Below the pieces are notes generated by a model. It was given only the letters and a program-made list of their open reading frames with translations. It was not told the origin of the DNA and ran no database searches. This document shows positions 55,271 to 64,000 of a stretch of DNA of 64,000 nucleotides, in pieces; position 1 is the stretch's first letter; each line of letters starts with the position of its first letter. Made by a program: the position numbers and the translations under genes. This stretch comes from Microbulbifer marinus (GTDB lineage: Bacteria > Pseudomonadota > Gammaproteobacteria > Pseudomonadales > Cellvibrionaceae), in assembly GCF_900107725.1 (NCBI RefSeq), contig NZ_FNQO01000001.1, forward strand, positions 1,542,458 through 1,606,457, given 5' to 3'.

Positions 55271-57874
55271 TTAGAAATCCGCACTCGCGCGCAGATACCA
55301 GAAGCCGCCGTTAAAGCCGAACGGAGAAGTGAGAGCCTGACGCACACCCAGGAACTGCAAGGTCGGGTCGGCCTCGTCGTCCGGCTGCACATCGAAGATA
55401 TTTTCACCGCCCAGAGCCACTTTGTAGTTTTCCTGAATGGTGAAAGTCGCCTCCAGATCCACCAGGACGTCGCCACTATAGCTGGACGCATCGGACGCAT
55501 CGCCAGGTCCGAACAAGCCGAAGGTGGACTCCCAATCGCTATAGCGGTTGAAACGCAGGTAACCGCTAAACATGTCGCCAGTGTCGAAATCGAACGTCAG
55601 GGTCGTACGATCGCTGGGCACCTGGTTTTCCAGGTCGAACACTCGCGACTGGTTGATGGTGTTGGCCGCGACTTTACTCACTTCCTGCTGGTTGTGATTG
55701 TGACGCAGATCCACGGTCAGCAAGTTACCCGCAACCTCGAAGTCGCTGGTGATGGCCAGATCGATACCGGAAACCTCGGAGTCATAGGCGTTGACGAAGA
55801 AGTTGGCGTTACTGCCATTCAGCAGCGCAGCATCTGCGACACCGGCATTTTCCAGCAGTGCTACCTCGTCCGCACCGATGGTGTTATTGCGCAATGCCAG
55901 GCGATCCTCGATATCGATGTTGTAGTAATCGATGGTCACGCTGGTATTGTCGAACGGATTGATGACCGCACCGATGGTAAAGCTGGTGGATTCTTCCGGC
56001 GTCAACGCAACTGCTCCCAGGGCTTCGGCAACCGGATGACTAACCGGGTAGGTACCGTTGGGAATCAGGTTGCCGCTGGCGTCCGCAGTGGTGGTCACGT
56101 TCAGGGTATTTACCTGACCGGGAGTGGGCGCACGGAAGCCGGTGTTGGCAGTAGCGCGCAGAGCGAAACGCTCGTTGAAGTCGTAACGTGCGGACAGTTT
56201 CCAGTCGGAAGTGGAGCCGAACTGATCGTAGTCCTCGAACCGCAGGGCCGCACCCAGTGTCAGCTGGTCGGTAACATCTGCCTCTAGATCCACATAGGCA
56301 GCCATACTCTCGCTGCTGTAGCTACCCGCAGCTTCTGTGGGGAAGCCCTGGAAACCGTCAGAGCCAACACCAAATACTGCCGCGGTAGGCCCTACGGCGA
56401 TAGAGGCTGCATCACCAGCGCCGATCTTGTAAGTTTCCTCACGCCACTCGGCACCAAATGCCACGTTGAGCGGGCTGCTCAGCCCTGCGATATCGACGGG
56501 CTGAACAAAGTCAGCATTCAGGCTGCTCTCTTCCTGAGTCAGAGTACCCGGATTGAACGTCGTCGGCGACAGGGCACCGAGGCTCGGGTTGATGGAGTCC
56601 TTCAATACGTAGGACACCTCATTCTCCGCGGTGCGGGCACGCAGATCCCAGGTCATGCCGGAAGCCAGCTCCCCGCGGGCACCGAAGACTGCGGAAATGT
56701 CGGTGATATCAGCGCCAAACTGCGGGTTATAACCACCGGGGAACATGGTGTAGATCGGGTTGCGCAGCACGTAGCCACTGGCACTGGAGCTATCGGCAAC
56801 CAGATAATCGGCTGGATTCAGGCCCTTTGCGTTAATGCTGTCGATCAGGGACTGGGGCGCCGGATCCGGCATAAAGTCGCCATCGGCATCGGCCTGCAGA
56901 GTAGCGCGCGCACCAAATTCATATTGCGGGTCCAGCACCGGCCCACGATAGAAGAAATCGGAGATGGTGGAGTTGTCCGAGTAACCGAAGTTGCCGTACA
57001 GCTCGACACTGTCGTTCAGGTCATAGCCAGTGTTCACGAACAGCTTGGTGGTCTCCACCTCGGGATCGCCCCAACGCTGACCAAGGCCATCCAGCGGTAC
57101 CTGATCCACACCGACCACGGAGCCGACAAACTCGGCATCCGGACGCGCGGCGCCGCGCCAGGTCTTGTCTGCGGTGGAGTGTTCGACGGTCGCGTTAACG
57201 AAACCGTTGTCGCCGAGACCGAAACCGGCATTAGCAGCCATACTGGTGCGGGTACCATCACCCTCGAAGTATTCACCGGTCTGCGCGGATACGCTGATGC
57301 CCTCGGCATCGTCTTTCAAAACTACGTTGACTACGCCGGCAATTGCATCCGAGCCATACTGGGCCGAAGCGCCATCACGCAGTACTTCCACCCGCTCGAT
57401 CGCCATCGAAGGAATCGCAGCGAAGTCCACTGCCTGAGCGCCCTGGTTAACGGTACCGAGCGGCGCCAGCTGCAGGTTCACCAGTGCCGAACGATGGCGT
57501 CGGCTGCCATTGACCAGAACCAGCGTCTGATCCGGCGACAGGTTTCGCAGAGTCACCGGGCGAATAAACGCGGTGCCGTCCGCAATCGGGAAACGCTGGG
57601 TATTAAATGACGGTGCTATTTTGGCTAGGGACTCGGTCAGGTCGAAACTGGCCTGATCCGCCAGATCCGCGCCGCCAACCAGGTCTACCGGGGAAAGGGT
57701 TTCTGTTGGAGAGACGCCTTCCTTGCGGGTGCCGATGGTGACGACCTCTTCGAGAGTGCCATGGTCCGCAGAAGGTTTTTGTTCGGCCTGCTCCTGCGCC
57801 AATGCGCTGCCGACAGGGAGCGCAAGTGCGGCGGCGATGGCCAGCGACAAAGGTTTGAATGAATAGGATTGCAT
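55271..57874 (-). CDS. TonB-dependent outer-membrane receptor (second)
   Basis: An 867-residue receptor. The signal peptide ends at about residue 27 (VGSALAQ); TonB-box-like EEVVTIG lies at 42-48. The plug holds FIRPVTLRNLSPDQTLVLVN, RRHRSALVNLQLAPLG and AIERVEVLRDGASAQYGSDA, then the barrel, ending in F (RASADF). It belongs to a subfamily seen in Caulobacter and marine gammaproteobacteria; the substrate is unknown. No NagR-type palindrome was seen upstream, so it is probably outside the GlcNAc regulon. No partner transporter is adjacent. Confidence 0.9.
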   Translation of the reverse strand: MQSYSFKPLSLAIAAALALPVGSALAQEQAEQKPSADHGTLEEVVTIGTRKEGVSPTETLSPVDLVGGADLADQASFDLTESLAKIAPSFNTQRFPIADGTAFIRPVTLRNLSPDQTLVLVNGSRRHRSALVNLQLAPLGTVNQGAQAVDFAAIPSMAIERVEVLRDGASAQYGSDAIAGVVNVVLKDDAEGISVSAQTGEYFEGDGTRTSMAANAGFGLGDNGFVNATVEHSTADKTWRGAARPDAEFVGSVVGVDQVPLDGLGQRWGDPEVETTKLFVNTGYDLNDSVELYGNFGYSDNSTISDFFYRGPVLDPQYEFGARATLQADADGDFMPDPAPQSLIDSINAKGLNPADYLVADSSSASGYVLRNPIYTMFPGGYNPQFGADITDISAVFGARGELASGMTWDLRARTAENEVSYVLKDSINPSLGALSPTTFNPGTLTQEESSLNADFVQPVDIAGLSSPLNVAFGAEWREETYKIGAGDAASIAVGPTAAVFGVGSDGFQGFPTEAAGSYSSESMAAYVDLEADVTDQLTLGAALRFEDYDQFGSTSDWKLSARYDFNERFALRATANTGFRAPTPGQVNTLNVTTTADASGNLIPNGTYPVSHPVAEALGAVALTPEESTSFTIGAVINPFDNTSVTIDYYNIDIEDRLALRNNTIGADEVALLENAGVADAALLNGSNANFFVNAYDSEVSGIDLAITSDFEVAGNLLTVDLRHNHNQQEVSKVAANTINQSRVFDLENQVPSDRTTLTFDFDTGDMFSGYLRFNRYSDWESTFGLFGPGDASDASSYSGDVLVDLEATFTIQENYKVALGGENIFDVQPDDEADPTLQFLGVRQALTSPFGFNGGFWYLRASADF

Positions 57875-58382
57875 AATTGCAGGTTCTCGCTCTTCTCGTT
57901 ATTGCTGTGAGCACCGCGCTGTTCGATATACCTAGACTGCAACGCGCGGTGATTATTTTTTGTGCAGACAGAACCACTGGTCGCACTATTATTGTGCGGT
58001 CAGAGTATTCAAATCCTACTTACCGAGCAATGCGTCTGGAGAAATCACAAAGAACCGAGCCGATGCCGGAGAAGATTGTTACAAGTGGAAACATTTTTCG
58101 CGCCAATAAGGACAGGGCCTGCAGTTAACTTGCATTATTAGGTCAAACCTCCTTTTCTGGTGCGAAAGTTCCGGAGTGTTGTCCGCCTAAAAATGTCTCT
58201 AAGCGTGACCAAATGCATCAGGCTCTACCGGCCAGAAGAAGAAATGCAGCAAAGTCAGCTTTGACACATTCGACTATCTCTTAGGAGCTAGTCACTCTAT
58301 CTAGTGATCACTACAGGCAGAATGTCAGGGTGGGCGATAGGCGCAGTTCAAGAGGGCGCGGGAAAGGAAATATCGGCAAAAT
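57875..58382. other. Non-coding spacer
   Basis: 508 bp between the receptor and the Lon-like gene (both minus). No gene or known regulatory site was recognised; TAGTGATCACTA (58302-58313) is a 12-bp palindrome of unknown meaning. The left part must carry the receptor promoter. Confidence 0.5.
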
Positions 58383-60860
58383 CTAGTAGCGATCGCGTCC
58401 GGGAGTGCCATCGTCATCACCTTTGATCGGCGAGGATGCCCCCCCCTCAGTGTCCGCCTCTTTCAACTCCTGCCCCAGTAGGTGCGAACGGGTTTCCTCG
58501 AATTCATGCAAACGCCTCTGCACCTGTCCATTGAAGGAGCTTTCCGGGTATTCGCCATTTTGATCCACGTTACCGGCCTCCATGCCGGTAAGTAGCGCCA
58601 GAGCTTCGTCCACAGTCGCTACCGCGAAAACGGCAAATTTTTTCTCCCGCACCGCCTGCACCACTTCCTCCTTGAGCATCAGGTGCTGGATATTGGCGGC
58701 CGGGATAATCACGCCCTGCTCCCCACTGAGCCCGCGGGCCTGGCAGATATCGAAGAAGCCCTCGATCTTTTCGTTGACGCCGCCGACCGCCTGCACCACG
58801 CCGAGCTGGTTGACCGAGCCGGTAACCGCGATCCGCTGGCGCAGAGGTACGCCGGCGATGGCGGAGAGCAGTGCGCAGAGCTCGGCGAGGGAGGCGCTGT
58901 CGCCATCGACCGGGCCGTAGGACTGTTCGAACACCAGACTGGCGGACAGGGAAAACGGCTGCGACGGGGTGTAGCGGTTGGCGAGGAAGGCGCTCAGGAT
59001 CATAACCCCCTTGGAGTGCAGCGGACCACCCAGCTCCGACTCGCGCTCGATGTCCACCATCTTGCCGCTGCCGAGGCGCGCGGTGGCGGTGATCCGCGAT
59101 GGGCGGCCGAAGGCGGTGTCGCCGAGCTGGATGACGGACAGGCCGTTGATCTGTGCGACCTGTTCCCCGGCGGTGTCGATCATCAGGATGTCGCGCTCGA
59201 TGGATTCCTGCAGCCGCTCCTGCCACTGTCCCTGGCGGTACTCGCGCTGCTCTACCGCCTTCTGCACGTGGGATCTCTCTATCTGCTGAGCCTCTTCGCG
59301 TCGGCACCAGTAATCCGCCTCGCGTAACAAGTCGGCCAGCCGCTCGCCGTGCAGCGAGAGCTTCTGCGCATCACCGGCGAGGCGCGCCGCCTGCTCGACT
59401 ACCCGCGCGAGCCCCTCTTTCGACAACCGCCGCAGCCGCTCCCGTTTGACCAGGTTCAATATGCGCCGCGCAAAGGCGGCCACGCTGTCGCGCTCGCGCG
59501 CGATGTCTTCGGCAAAATCCGCGTAGACCTTGAACAGCTGCTTGGCTTCCGGGTCGTGCGCCTTCAGCAGGTAATAGAGCCAGCGCTCACCGATCAGCAC
59601 CACATTGACATTCAGCGGAATCGGTTCCGGTTCCAGCGTGATGGTAGATAACAGACCCATCTGCATTTCCAGCGGCTGGATCTTCAGCTCACGGGAGCGC
59701 AGGGCGCGTTTCAGTGTCTCCCAGACAAATGGCGTCATCAGCAGCTGGTGCGCATCCAGGATCAGGCAACCGCCGTTGGCTCGATGCAGGGCGCCGCCCT
59801 TGATCAATTTGAAATTGGTGATCAGGGTGCCCATATGCGACTCGTGCTCGATGCGGCCGAGCAGATTGGCGTAGGTAGGGTTGTCCTCGTAAACCACGGG
59901 CGCGCCATCGACATCACCGTTATCGACAAGAATGTTCACACGAAAACGATTGAACTCCGGTGCGCGGATCAACTTGCCGGGAGCGATACCCTCCTTCTGG
60001 CCCTGCTCACCGGCCGCGCGAAAATCATCGGCATTTTCGATCACGCCACGCTTGATGTTTTCGATAAACGCCTGCACCTGCTCGAGATTCTGGTAGCGCC
60101 GGTGCAACCAGTCGATGCGTTCATCCAGGGTCAGGTGCAGATATTCGCGGTTCAGTCGCTTGAGATCCTTGGCCAGCTTCTCGTGCCAGCGCAACACACG
60201 CGCCAGGGTTTCCTTCAGGTCGACATTGACCTTCTCGATATTCTCCTTGAGCCGCTGTTGCTCCTGTTCGGGCAGCTCGGCAAATTGTTTCGGGGTGATG
60301 AATTCTTCTTCGACCAGCGGGCCAATGGTGTAGCCGGAAGGCGTGCGCACGAGACCAATGCCGAGTTGCTGGGCGCGGTCCACCAGCTCGGTAAAAGCCT
60401 GCTCCTCGCGCTCTTCCAGTAGCTGCTTGAGTTCGTCCCGGCGCGCTCGGTACTCGTCGCTTTTGAAGATATCGGGGATAGCCGTCAGCAGGTGTTCGAG
60501 CAGGTTCTCGGTATCGTGTTTCAGCTGCCGCGCAGTACCGGCGGGAAGTACCAGGGCGTGAGGCTTGTGATCGGCATCGAAGTTGTGGATGTAACAGAGG
60601 TCCTCGGCCTGATCCCGCCGCTTCGCCCAGGCAGCGATGCGCCGGTCGACCAGTGCGTGCTTGCCGAGGCCGACAGATCCGGCCACGTAGAGGTTGTAGC
60701 CGTTGCCGGACATATCCAGCGCAAATTCCAACGCCTCCAGCGCGCGCTCCTGTCCGAATGGATGACTTTCGTCCGCCCCGCCCTCCCCGGCCTGCACTTC
60801 CAGCCATTCCAGCGGGCAGTGCTGATAGAGCTGATCCGGAGACAGGGGGACAGGATTCAT
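58383..60860 (-). CDS. Lon-like ATP-dependent protease (AAA_32/Lon_C type)
   Basis: An 825-residue protein joining an AAA ATPase to a C-terminal Lon protease domain, as in bacterial LonB/LonH-type proteins (E. coli YcbZ group). The P-loop GSVGLGK lies at 61-67; coiled-coil-rich segments follow (VNVDLKETLARVLRWHEKLA). The protease dyad is visible as Ser in PVDGDSASLAEL and Lys in GGVNEKIEGF, and both are intact. The ATG at 60860 was preferred; a TTG 15 bases upstream is in frame. It stands upstream of the second receptor gene but is transcribed separately. Confidence 0.88.
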   Translation of the reverse strand: MNPVPLSPDQLYQHCPLEWLEVQAGEGGADESHPFGQERALEALEFALDMSGNGYNLYVAGSVGLGKHALVDRRIAAWAKRRDQAEDLCYIHNFDADHKPHALVLPAGTARQLKHDTENLLEHLLTAIPDIFKSDEYRARRDELKQLLEEREEQAFTELVDRAQQLGIGLVRTPSGYTIGPLVEEEFITPKQFAELPEQEQQRLKENIEKVNVDLKETLARVLRWHEKLAKDLKRLNREYLHLTLDERIDWLHRRYQNLEQVQAFIENIKRGVIENADDFRAAGEQGQKEGIAPGKLIRAPEFNRFRVNILVDNGDVDGAPVVYEDNPTYANLLGRIEHESHMGTLITNFKLIKGGALHRANGGCLILDAHQLLMTPFVWETLKRALRSRELKIQPLEMQMGLLSTITLEPEPIPLNVNVVLIGERWLYYLLKAHDPEAKQLFKVYADFAEDIARERDSVAAFARRILNLVKRERLRRLSKEGLARVVEQAARLAGDAQKLSLHGERLADLLREADYWCRREEAQQIERSHVQKAVEQREYRQGQWQERLQESIERDILMIDTAGEQVAQINGLSVIQLGDTAFGRPSRITATARLGSGKMVDIERESELGGPLHSKGVMILSAFLANRYTPSQPFSLSASLVFEQSYGPVDGDSASLAELCALLSAIAGVPLRQRIAVTGSVNQLGVVQAVGGVNEKIEGFFDICQARGLSGEQGVIIPAANIQHLMLKEEVVQAVREKKFAVFAVATVDEALALLTGMEAGNVDQNGEYPESSFNGQVQRRLHEFEETRSHLLGQELKEADTEGGASSPIKGDDDGTPGRDRY

Positions 60861-60949
60861 TCGCGCGCCCAACAAACGAAAGAAAAGACAGTTTCAACCG
60901 GGATGCCGCCCAGCGGTCGTCTTTTCGGCATCCGGCAATTCAGCTTAGC

Positions 60950-62149
60950 TCAGTCGAAATCCTGCTTCTCCATCCACGGAATAATCCGCTCAAACGCTTC
61001 TTCAATTTTATCGATGGAGGTGGCATAGCTGATCCGCAACGCGTTGCGGCAGCTTTCGCCGAAGGTCTCGCCGGGGATGGTGCAGACACCGGTTTCCCGC
61101 AACAGCCGCAGGGCGACGTTGTTCCCATTGACACCGTCCGGCAGCGACGGAAAAAGGTAAAAGGCGCCTTCCGGCATGTAGCCCTCCAGGTAGGGCGTCT
61201 GTTCTACCAGCTGTACCAGTCGGTCGCGCCGCTTTTTGTACGTCTCGACAATGCCGTCGACAAAACTGCGATCACCGCGCAGGGCGGCGACACCGGCCCA
61301 CTGACAGGGGGTGTTGGCAACGGTAGTGGTGAACATATGGTAGCGGCGCAGTTTGCGGATGGCGCCCTGGCTCGCGATCAGCCAGCCGATGCGCATACCC
61401 GCCATGCTGAAGGTCTTGGAGAAACTGCTGATGATCATCACATGGTCGAGATCCGAACAGCAGGACAGCACGCCGGCGTAGTCGCGGTTGTCGTAGACCA
61501 GGTGATCGTAGACCTCGTCGCTGATCACATAGATACCGCGATAGGCGGCCTCCTGCACAATCATCTCGACGGTTTCACGCGGGTAGACGGTACCGGTGGG
61601 ATTGCTGGGTGAATTCAGCACTATCGCGTGGGTATTTTTGTCGATCGCGTCGATGACTTCGTGCGGATCCAGCTGGTGGTTGTTCTCCGCGCGGGTGGGA
61701 ATGTATTTCACCTCGCCGCCATTCATACGGATTAACGGCGCGTACAGCATGAAGGACGGATCCGGCACGATAAATTCACGCCCGGGGGCGGACACTGCGG
61801 TGAGTGCCAGGTAAATCGCTTCGGTGGCACCGGTAGTAACGAGGATATTCTCCGGAGAAATTTTTCGGCCGTAGCGTTCGCCGTTGTATTCGGCCAGCGC
61901 GTCGAGCAGCTCTGGCAGGCCGGCATCCATGGTGTAGCCGGTCTGCCCGGCCTCCAGCGCATCCACCGCAGCCTGGATGACATGGGGCGGTGCCGGCGCA
62001 TCCGGCTGGCCGATGGACAAGTGGATTACATCGTCCATGGTCGCCGCCATGTTGACCATCTTGCGGATCCCCGGCACCGGAATCGTCAGTAGCGCCGGAT
62101 TCCAGACCGGGTCCTCGGATTCGTAGAAATCGAAGTCGAGCTTGCTCAC
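60950..62149 (-). CDS. Pyridoxal-phosphate aminotransferase, class I/II
   Basis: A 399-residue fold-type I aminotransferase. Family sequence includes HLSIGQPDAPAPPHV, GYTMDAGLPELLDALAEYNG, LVTTGATEAIYLALTA, LNSPSNPTGTVYP, ISDEVYDHLVYD, and SSFSKTFSMAGMRIGW with the PLP Lys. It starts with GTG at 62149, preceded by GGGGAGGAGG, and overlaps the amidase stop by four bases (GTGA), so the two are co-translated. The amino-acid substrate is unknown. Confidence 0.9.
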   Translation of the reverse strand: MSKLDFDFYESEDPVWNPALLTIPVPGIRKMVNMAATMDDVIHLSIGQPDAPAPPHVIQAAVDALEAGQTGYTMDAGLPELLDALAEYNGERYGRKISPENILVTTGATEAIYLALTAVSAPGREFIVPDPSFMLYAPLIRMNGGEVKYIPTRAENNHQLDPHEVIDAIDKNTHAIVLNSPSNPTGTVYPRETVEMIVQEAAYRGIYVISDEVYDHLVYDNRDYAGVLSCCSDLDHVMIISSFSKTFSMAGMRIGWLIASQGAIRKLRRYHMFTTTVANTPCQWAGVAALRGDRSFVDGIVETYKKRRDRLVQLVEQTPYLEGYMPEGAFYLFPSLPDGVNGNNVALRLLRETGVCTIPGETFGESCRNALRISYATSIDKIEEAFERIIPWMEKQDFD

Positions 62150-63588
62150 GCCTCCTCCCCGGCAGCAGCGTCGACGCGGAAAAGCTCCGGACGCCGATCG
62201 GTCAGCGGCGCGGCCAGCTGATACGCCTGGCCCGCGCGCAGTACGGTGGCGTCGTCAAAACGCCGCCCAACCAGCTGCAGGCCGATCGGCAGGCCGTCGG
62301 CGGAAAAGCCGCAGGGCACCGACAGCGCTGGCTGGCCGGTGAGGTTGAATGGATAGGTAAACGGCGTCCACGAGGGCCAGCGGGTGCTGGGCCAGTCTTC
62401 CGGTACTTCGCGACCGGCCTTGAACGCGGTGACCGGCAGCGTCGGCGTCAGCAGCAGATCGTATTTCTGGTGGAAATGCGCCATGCGCTCGCACAGGGCG
62501 GTGCGCTCGTTGACCGCGGCCAGATAATCGAGCATCGACAACTGCGCCGCCTTCTCCGCCACCGCCACCAGCTGTTGATCCATCAGTGCGCGCTGGCGCT
62601 TGCCGAGATTGCGCAACGCATTGGCCGCGCCGCCGTAAAACAGGTGACCGAACGCCGCCAGCGGATCGTCAAAGCCCGGATCTACTTCCGTCACCTCGGC
62701 GCCGAGCGACTGCAAAACCTTGACCGCGGCGTGCACGGCCTCCTCCACCTCGCGATCCAGTTGCACGTAGCCGAGGGCGGAACTGAAGGCGATGCGCAGC
62801 CCCTTCAGCAGTTCCTCCGGTTCGCCCTGAACCTCGCCGAAATAGTCGATGTTGCGCCGCGGGATCGCCTGGGTATCGCGGTGGTCCACCTCGGACAACA
62901 CGTTCATCATCAGCGCGCAGTCCGCCACCGTCCAGGTCATCGGACCGGCGTGGGCCAGCGTGCCGAAGGGGCTCGGCGGCCAGTGCGGCACCTCACCGAA
63001 ACTGGGCTTGAGGCCGACGAGACCACAGAAGCCGGCGGGGATACGAATGGAACCACCCGCGTCGGTGCCCAGTGCCAGCGGCCCCATGCCCAGCGGCACC
63101 GCCGCGGCGCTGCCGCCGCTGGAACCACCGGCGGTCTTGTCGGTATTCCAGGGATTACGGGTGACGCCGTCGATCGGGTTGTCGGTGACGCCCTTCCAGC
63201 CAAACTCCGGCGTGGTGGTCTTGCCCAGCGGGATGTAACCGTTGCGCCGCAGTGCGGCGACACAGGGCGCCTCCTTACCCAGGGTCGTTTCGGGATCGAT
63301 GGTCTTGGAGCCTTTTAGTGTCGGCCACATCGGCGTCAGGAACACGTCCTTGATCGCGACGGGCACACCGTCCAGCAGCCCCTGCGTCTCACCGCGCACA
63401 TAGCGCTGCTCCGATTCGCGTGCCCAGGCCAGGCTGGTTTCACCGTCCACCAGGCAGTAGGCATTGACCGCGGGATTGCAGCGCTCTATCTGGCGCAGCA
63501 GTGCTTCGGTGACCTCTACCGGGGAAAATGCCTTGTCTTTATACCCTTGCAGTAACTCCACCGCCGTCATGCGGATAAAATCACTCAT
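62146..63588 (-). CDS. Amidase-signature family amidase
   Basis: A 480-residue Ser-Ser-Lys amidase. The catalytic residues are visible as Lys80 (VPVAIKDVFL), Ser156 (AGGSSGGSAAAV) and Ser180 (GTDAGGSIRIPA). It is similar in length and motifs to GatA-like enzymes, but no GatB or GatC is adjacent, so it probably acts on a small amide or an N-acyl amino acid. It is the first gene of a two-gene unit with the overlapping aminotransferase, which suggests that the product of one is the substrate of the other. Confidence 0.9.
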   Translation of the reverse strand: MSDFIRMTAVELLQGYKDKAFSPVEVTEALLRQIERCNPAVNAYCLVDGETSLAWARESEQRYVRGETQGLLDGVPVAIKDVFLTPMWPTLKGSKTIDPETTLGKEAPCVAALRRNGYIPLGKTTTPEFGWKGVTDNPIDGVTRNPWNTDKTAGGSSGGSAAAVPLGMGPLALGTDAGGSIRIPAGFCGLVGLKPSFGEVPHWPPSPFGTLAHAGPMTWTVADCALMMNVLSEVDHRDTQAIPRRNIDYFGEVQGEPEELLKGLRIAFSSALGYVQLDREVEEAVHAAVKVLQSLGAEVTEVDPGFDDPLAAFGHLFYGGAANALRNLGKRQRALMDQQLVAVAEKAAQLSMLDYLAAVNERTALCERMAHFHQKYDLLLTPTLPVTAFKAGREVPEDWPSTRWPSWTPFTYPFNLTGQPALSVPCGFSADGLPIGLQLVGRRFDDATVLRAGQAYQLAAPLTDRRPELFRVDAAAGEEA

Positions 63589-63705
63589 CGGCCATCCCTC
63601 TTGTTCTCGATTTATTCCCCCATCCTAGTACGATGTGGCGCGCATTTATAAGGCGATAAGCGGATTCACGTTGACTCATACGCCCCGATTACATTCCGCA
63701 AATTT

Positions 63706-63721
63706 TGTGACACAGGTCACG
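63706..63721. promoter_or_regulatory. CRP/Vfr-like site
   Basis: TGTGACACAGGTCACG matches the CRP consensus TGTGAN6TCACA at nine of ten fixed bases. It lies 118-133 bp upstream of the amidase and 84-99 bp upstream of the lipoprotein gene. No crp gene is in the window, so binding is inferred. Confidence 0.35.
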
Positions 63722-63804
63722 CCCGGTGTGATTCCTTCAGGCTGCAGTCAGCCTTGGTGAGATAATTTGCCGCTTCGAGACACCCCTGGACGGGAACAGA
63801 CACA

Positions 63805-64000
63805 GTGAAACTAAGAACGAAAATGATGCCACTCGCAGCCCTGGCGCTCCTCGCCAGCGGCTGCGCCACCATGAGCGAAGAGGAGTGCCGGGTCGCGGAT
63901 TGGCACGCGATCGGTTATGAGGACGGCGCCGCTGGCCTGCAGGTTGCACAGCTGGGCAAGCGCCGCGAGGCCTGTGCGGAATACGGTGTGCGACCGGATG
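63805..64000 (+). CDS. DUF2799-like lipoprotein (5' part)
   Basis: The gene runs off the window; 65 codons are visible. The signal peptide ends in lipobox LASGC, and the mature sequence begins ATMSEEECRVADWHAIGYED, followed by RREACAEYGV, which resembles DUF2799 lipoproteins. The start is GTG at 63805 with GGGAA upstream; ATG 63823 is an alternative. Function is unknown. Confidence 0.7.
   Translation, partial: MKLRTKMMPLAALALLASGCATMSEEECRVADWHAIGYEDGAAGLQVAQLGKRREACAEYGVRPD

Noticed and set aside
58302..58313. 12-bp palindrome TAGTGATCACTA as a regulatory site
   Set aside because: Single copy, no match to a known site I recall, and far from the receptor start.

Overview
The window is GC-rich, densely coded DNA from a gammaproteobacterium. 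Gene content and order fit a marine polysaccharide degrader of the Cellvibrionales, with Microbulbifer or a close relative as the best guess. The reasons are TonB-dependent receptors with a SapC/cupin-like partner, an N-acetylglucosamine (GlcNAc) catabolic operon of the NagK / NagB-II / NagA / NagP type, and the conserved blocks miaB-phoH-ybeY-corC-lnt and leuS-lptE-holA. No rRNA, tRNA, CRISPR array, insertion sequence or prophage was recognised. The genus is an inference from gene content.

Region 1 (1-19,230) is a carbon-catabolism block. On the minus strand lie a partial cupin-like gene, sapC and a TonB-dependent receptor. Next comes a compact run pgi-edd-zwf-pgl-eda-gap-pyk, which covers glucose-6-phosphate interconversion, the Entner-Doudoroff route and two lower-glycolysis steps. 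A LacI-family regulator (+) follows, and then the minus-strand operon nagK-nagB-II-nagA-nagP. Near-identical 16-bp palindromes (consensus ATGACAGCGYTRTCAT) sit upstream of the receptor (two copies), of pgi (one plus a weaker one) and of nagK (one). This points to one regulon, probably under the LacI protein (NagR-like). It would join outer-membrane uptake, inner-membrane transport, GlcNAc conversion to fructose-6-P, and its disposal by Pgi and the Entner-Doudoroff enzymes.

Region 2 (19,765-27,300) is mixed. It holds a PstS-like binding protein fused to an OmpA-like domain, a DUF6279 lipoprotein, an aminotransferase, a perfect 22-bp inverted repeat, and an acyltransferase that lacks its N-terminus. 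It also holds an unrecognised, translationally coupled pair: a four-helix membrane protein with long coiled coils and a membrane-anchored von Willebrand A-like protein. This pair is the best candidate here for an undescribed system.

Region 3 (27,476-43,000) is mostly housekeeping: miaB, phoH (ybeZ), ybeY, corC, lnt, an epimerase, a YdcF/zinc-ribbon pair, leuS, a small secreted protein coupled to lptE, lptE, holA and an AidB-like acyl-CoA dehydrogenase. A perfect FNR/ANR-type box lies in the divergent leuS promoter region.

Region 4 (43,000-64,000) holds an SDR, an Orn/Lys/Arg decarboxylase, a Nudix hydrolase, phospholipase A (pldA) with a decayed tandem copy beside it, a GNAT protein, a PRC-barrel protein, carbonic anhydrase, a double-rubredoxin/reductase fusion, a flavin reductase, a glycerophosphodiesterase, a second TonB-dependent receptor, a Lon-like ATPase-protease, an aminotransferase overlapping an amidase, and the start of a DUF2799-like lipoprotein.
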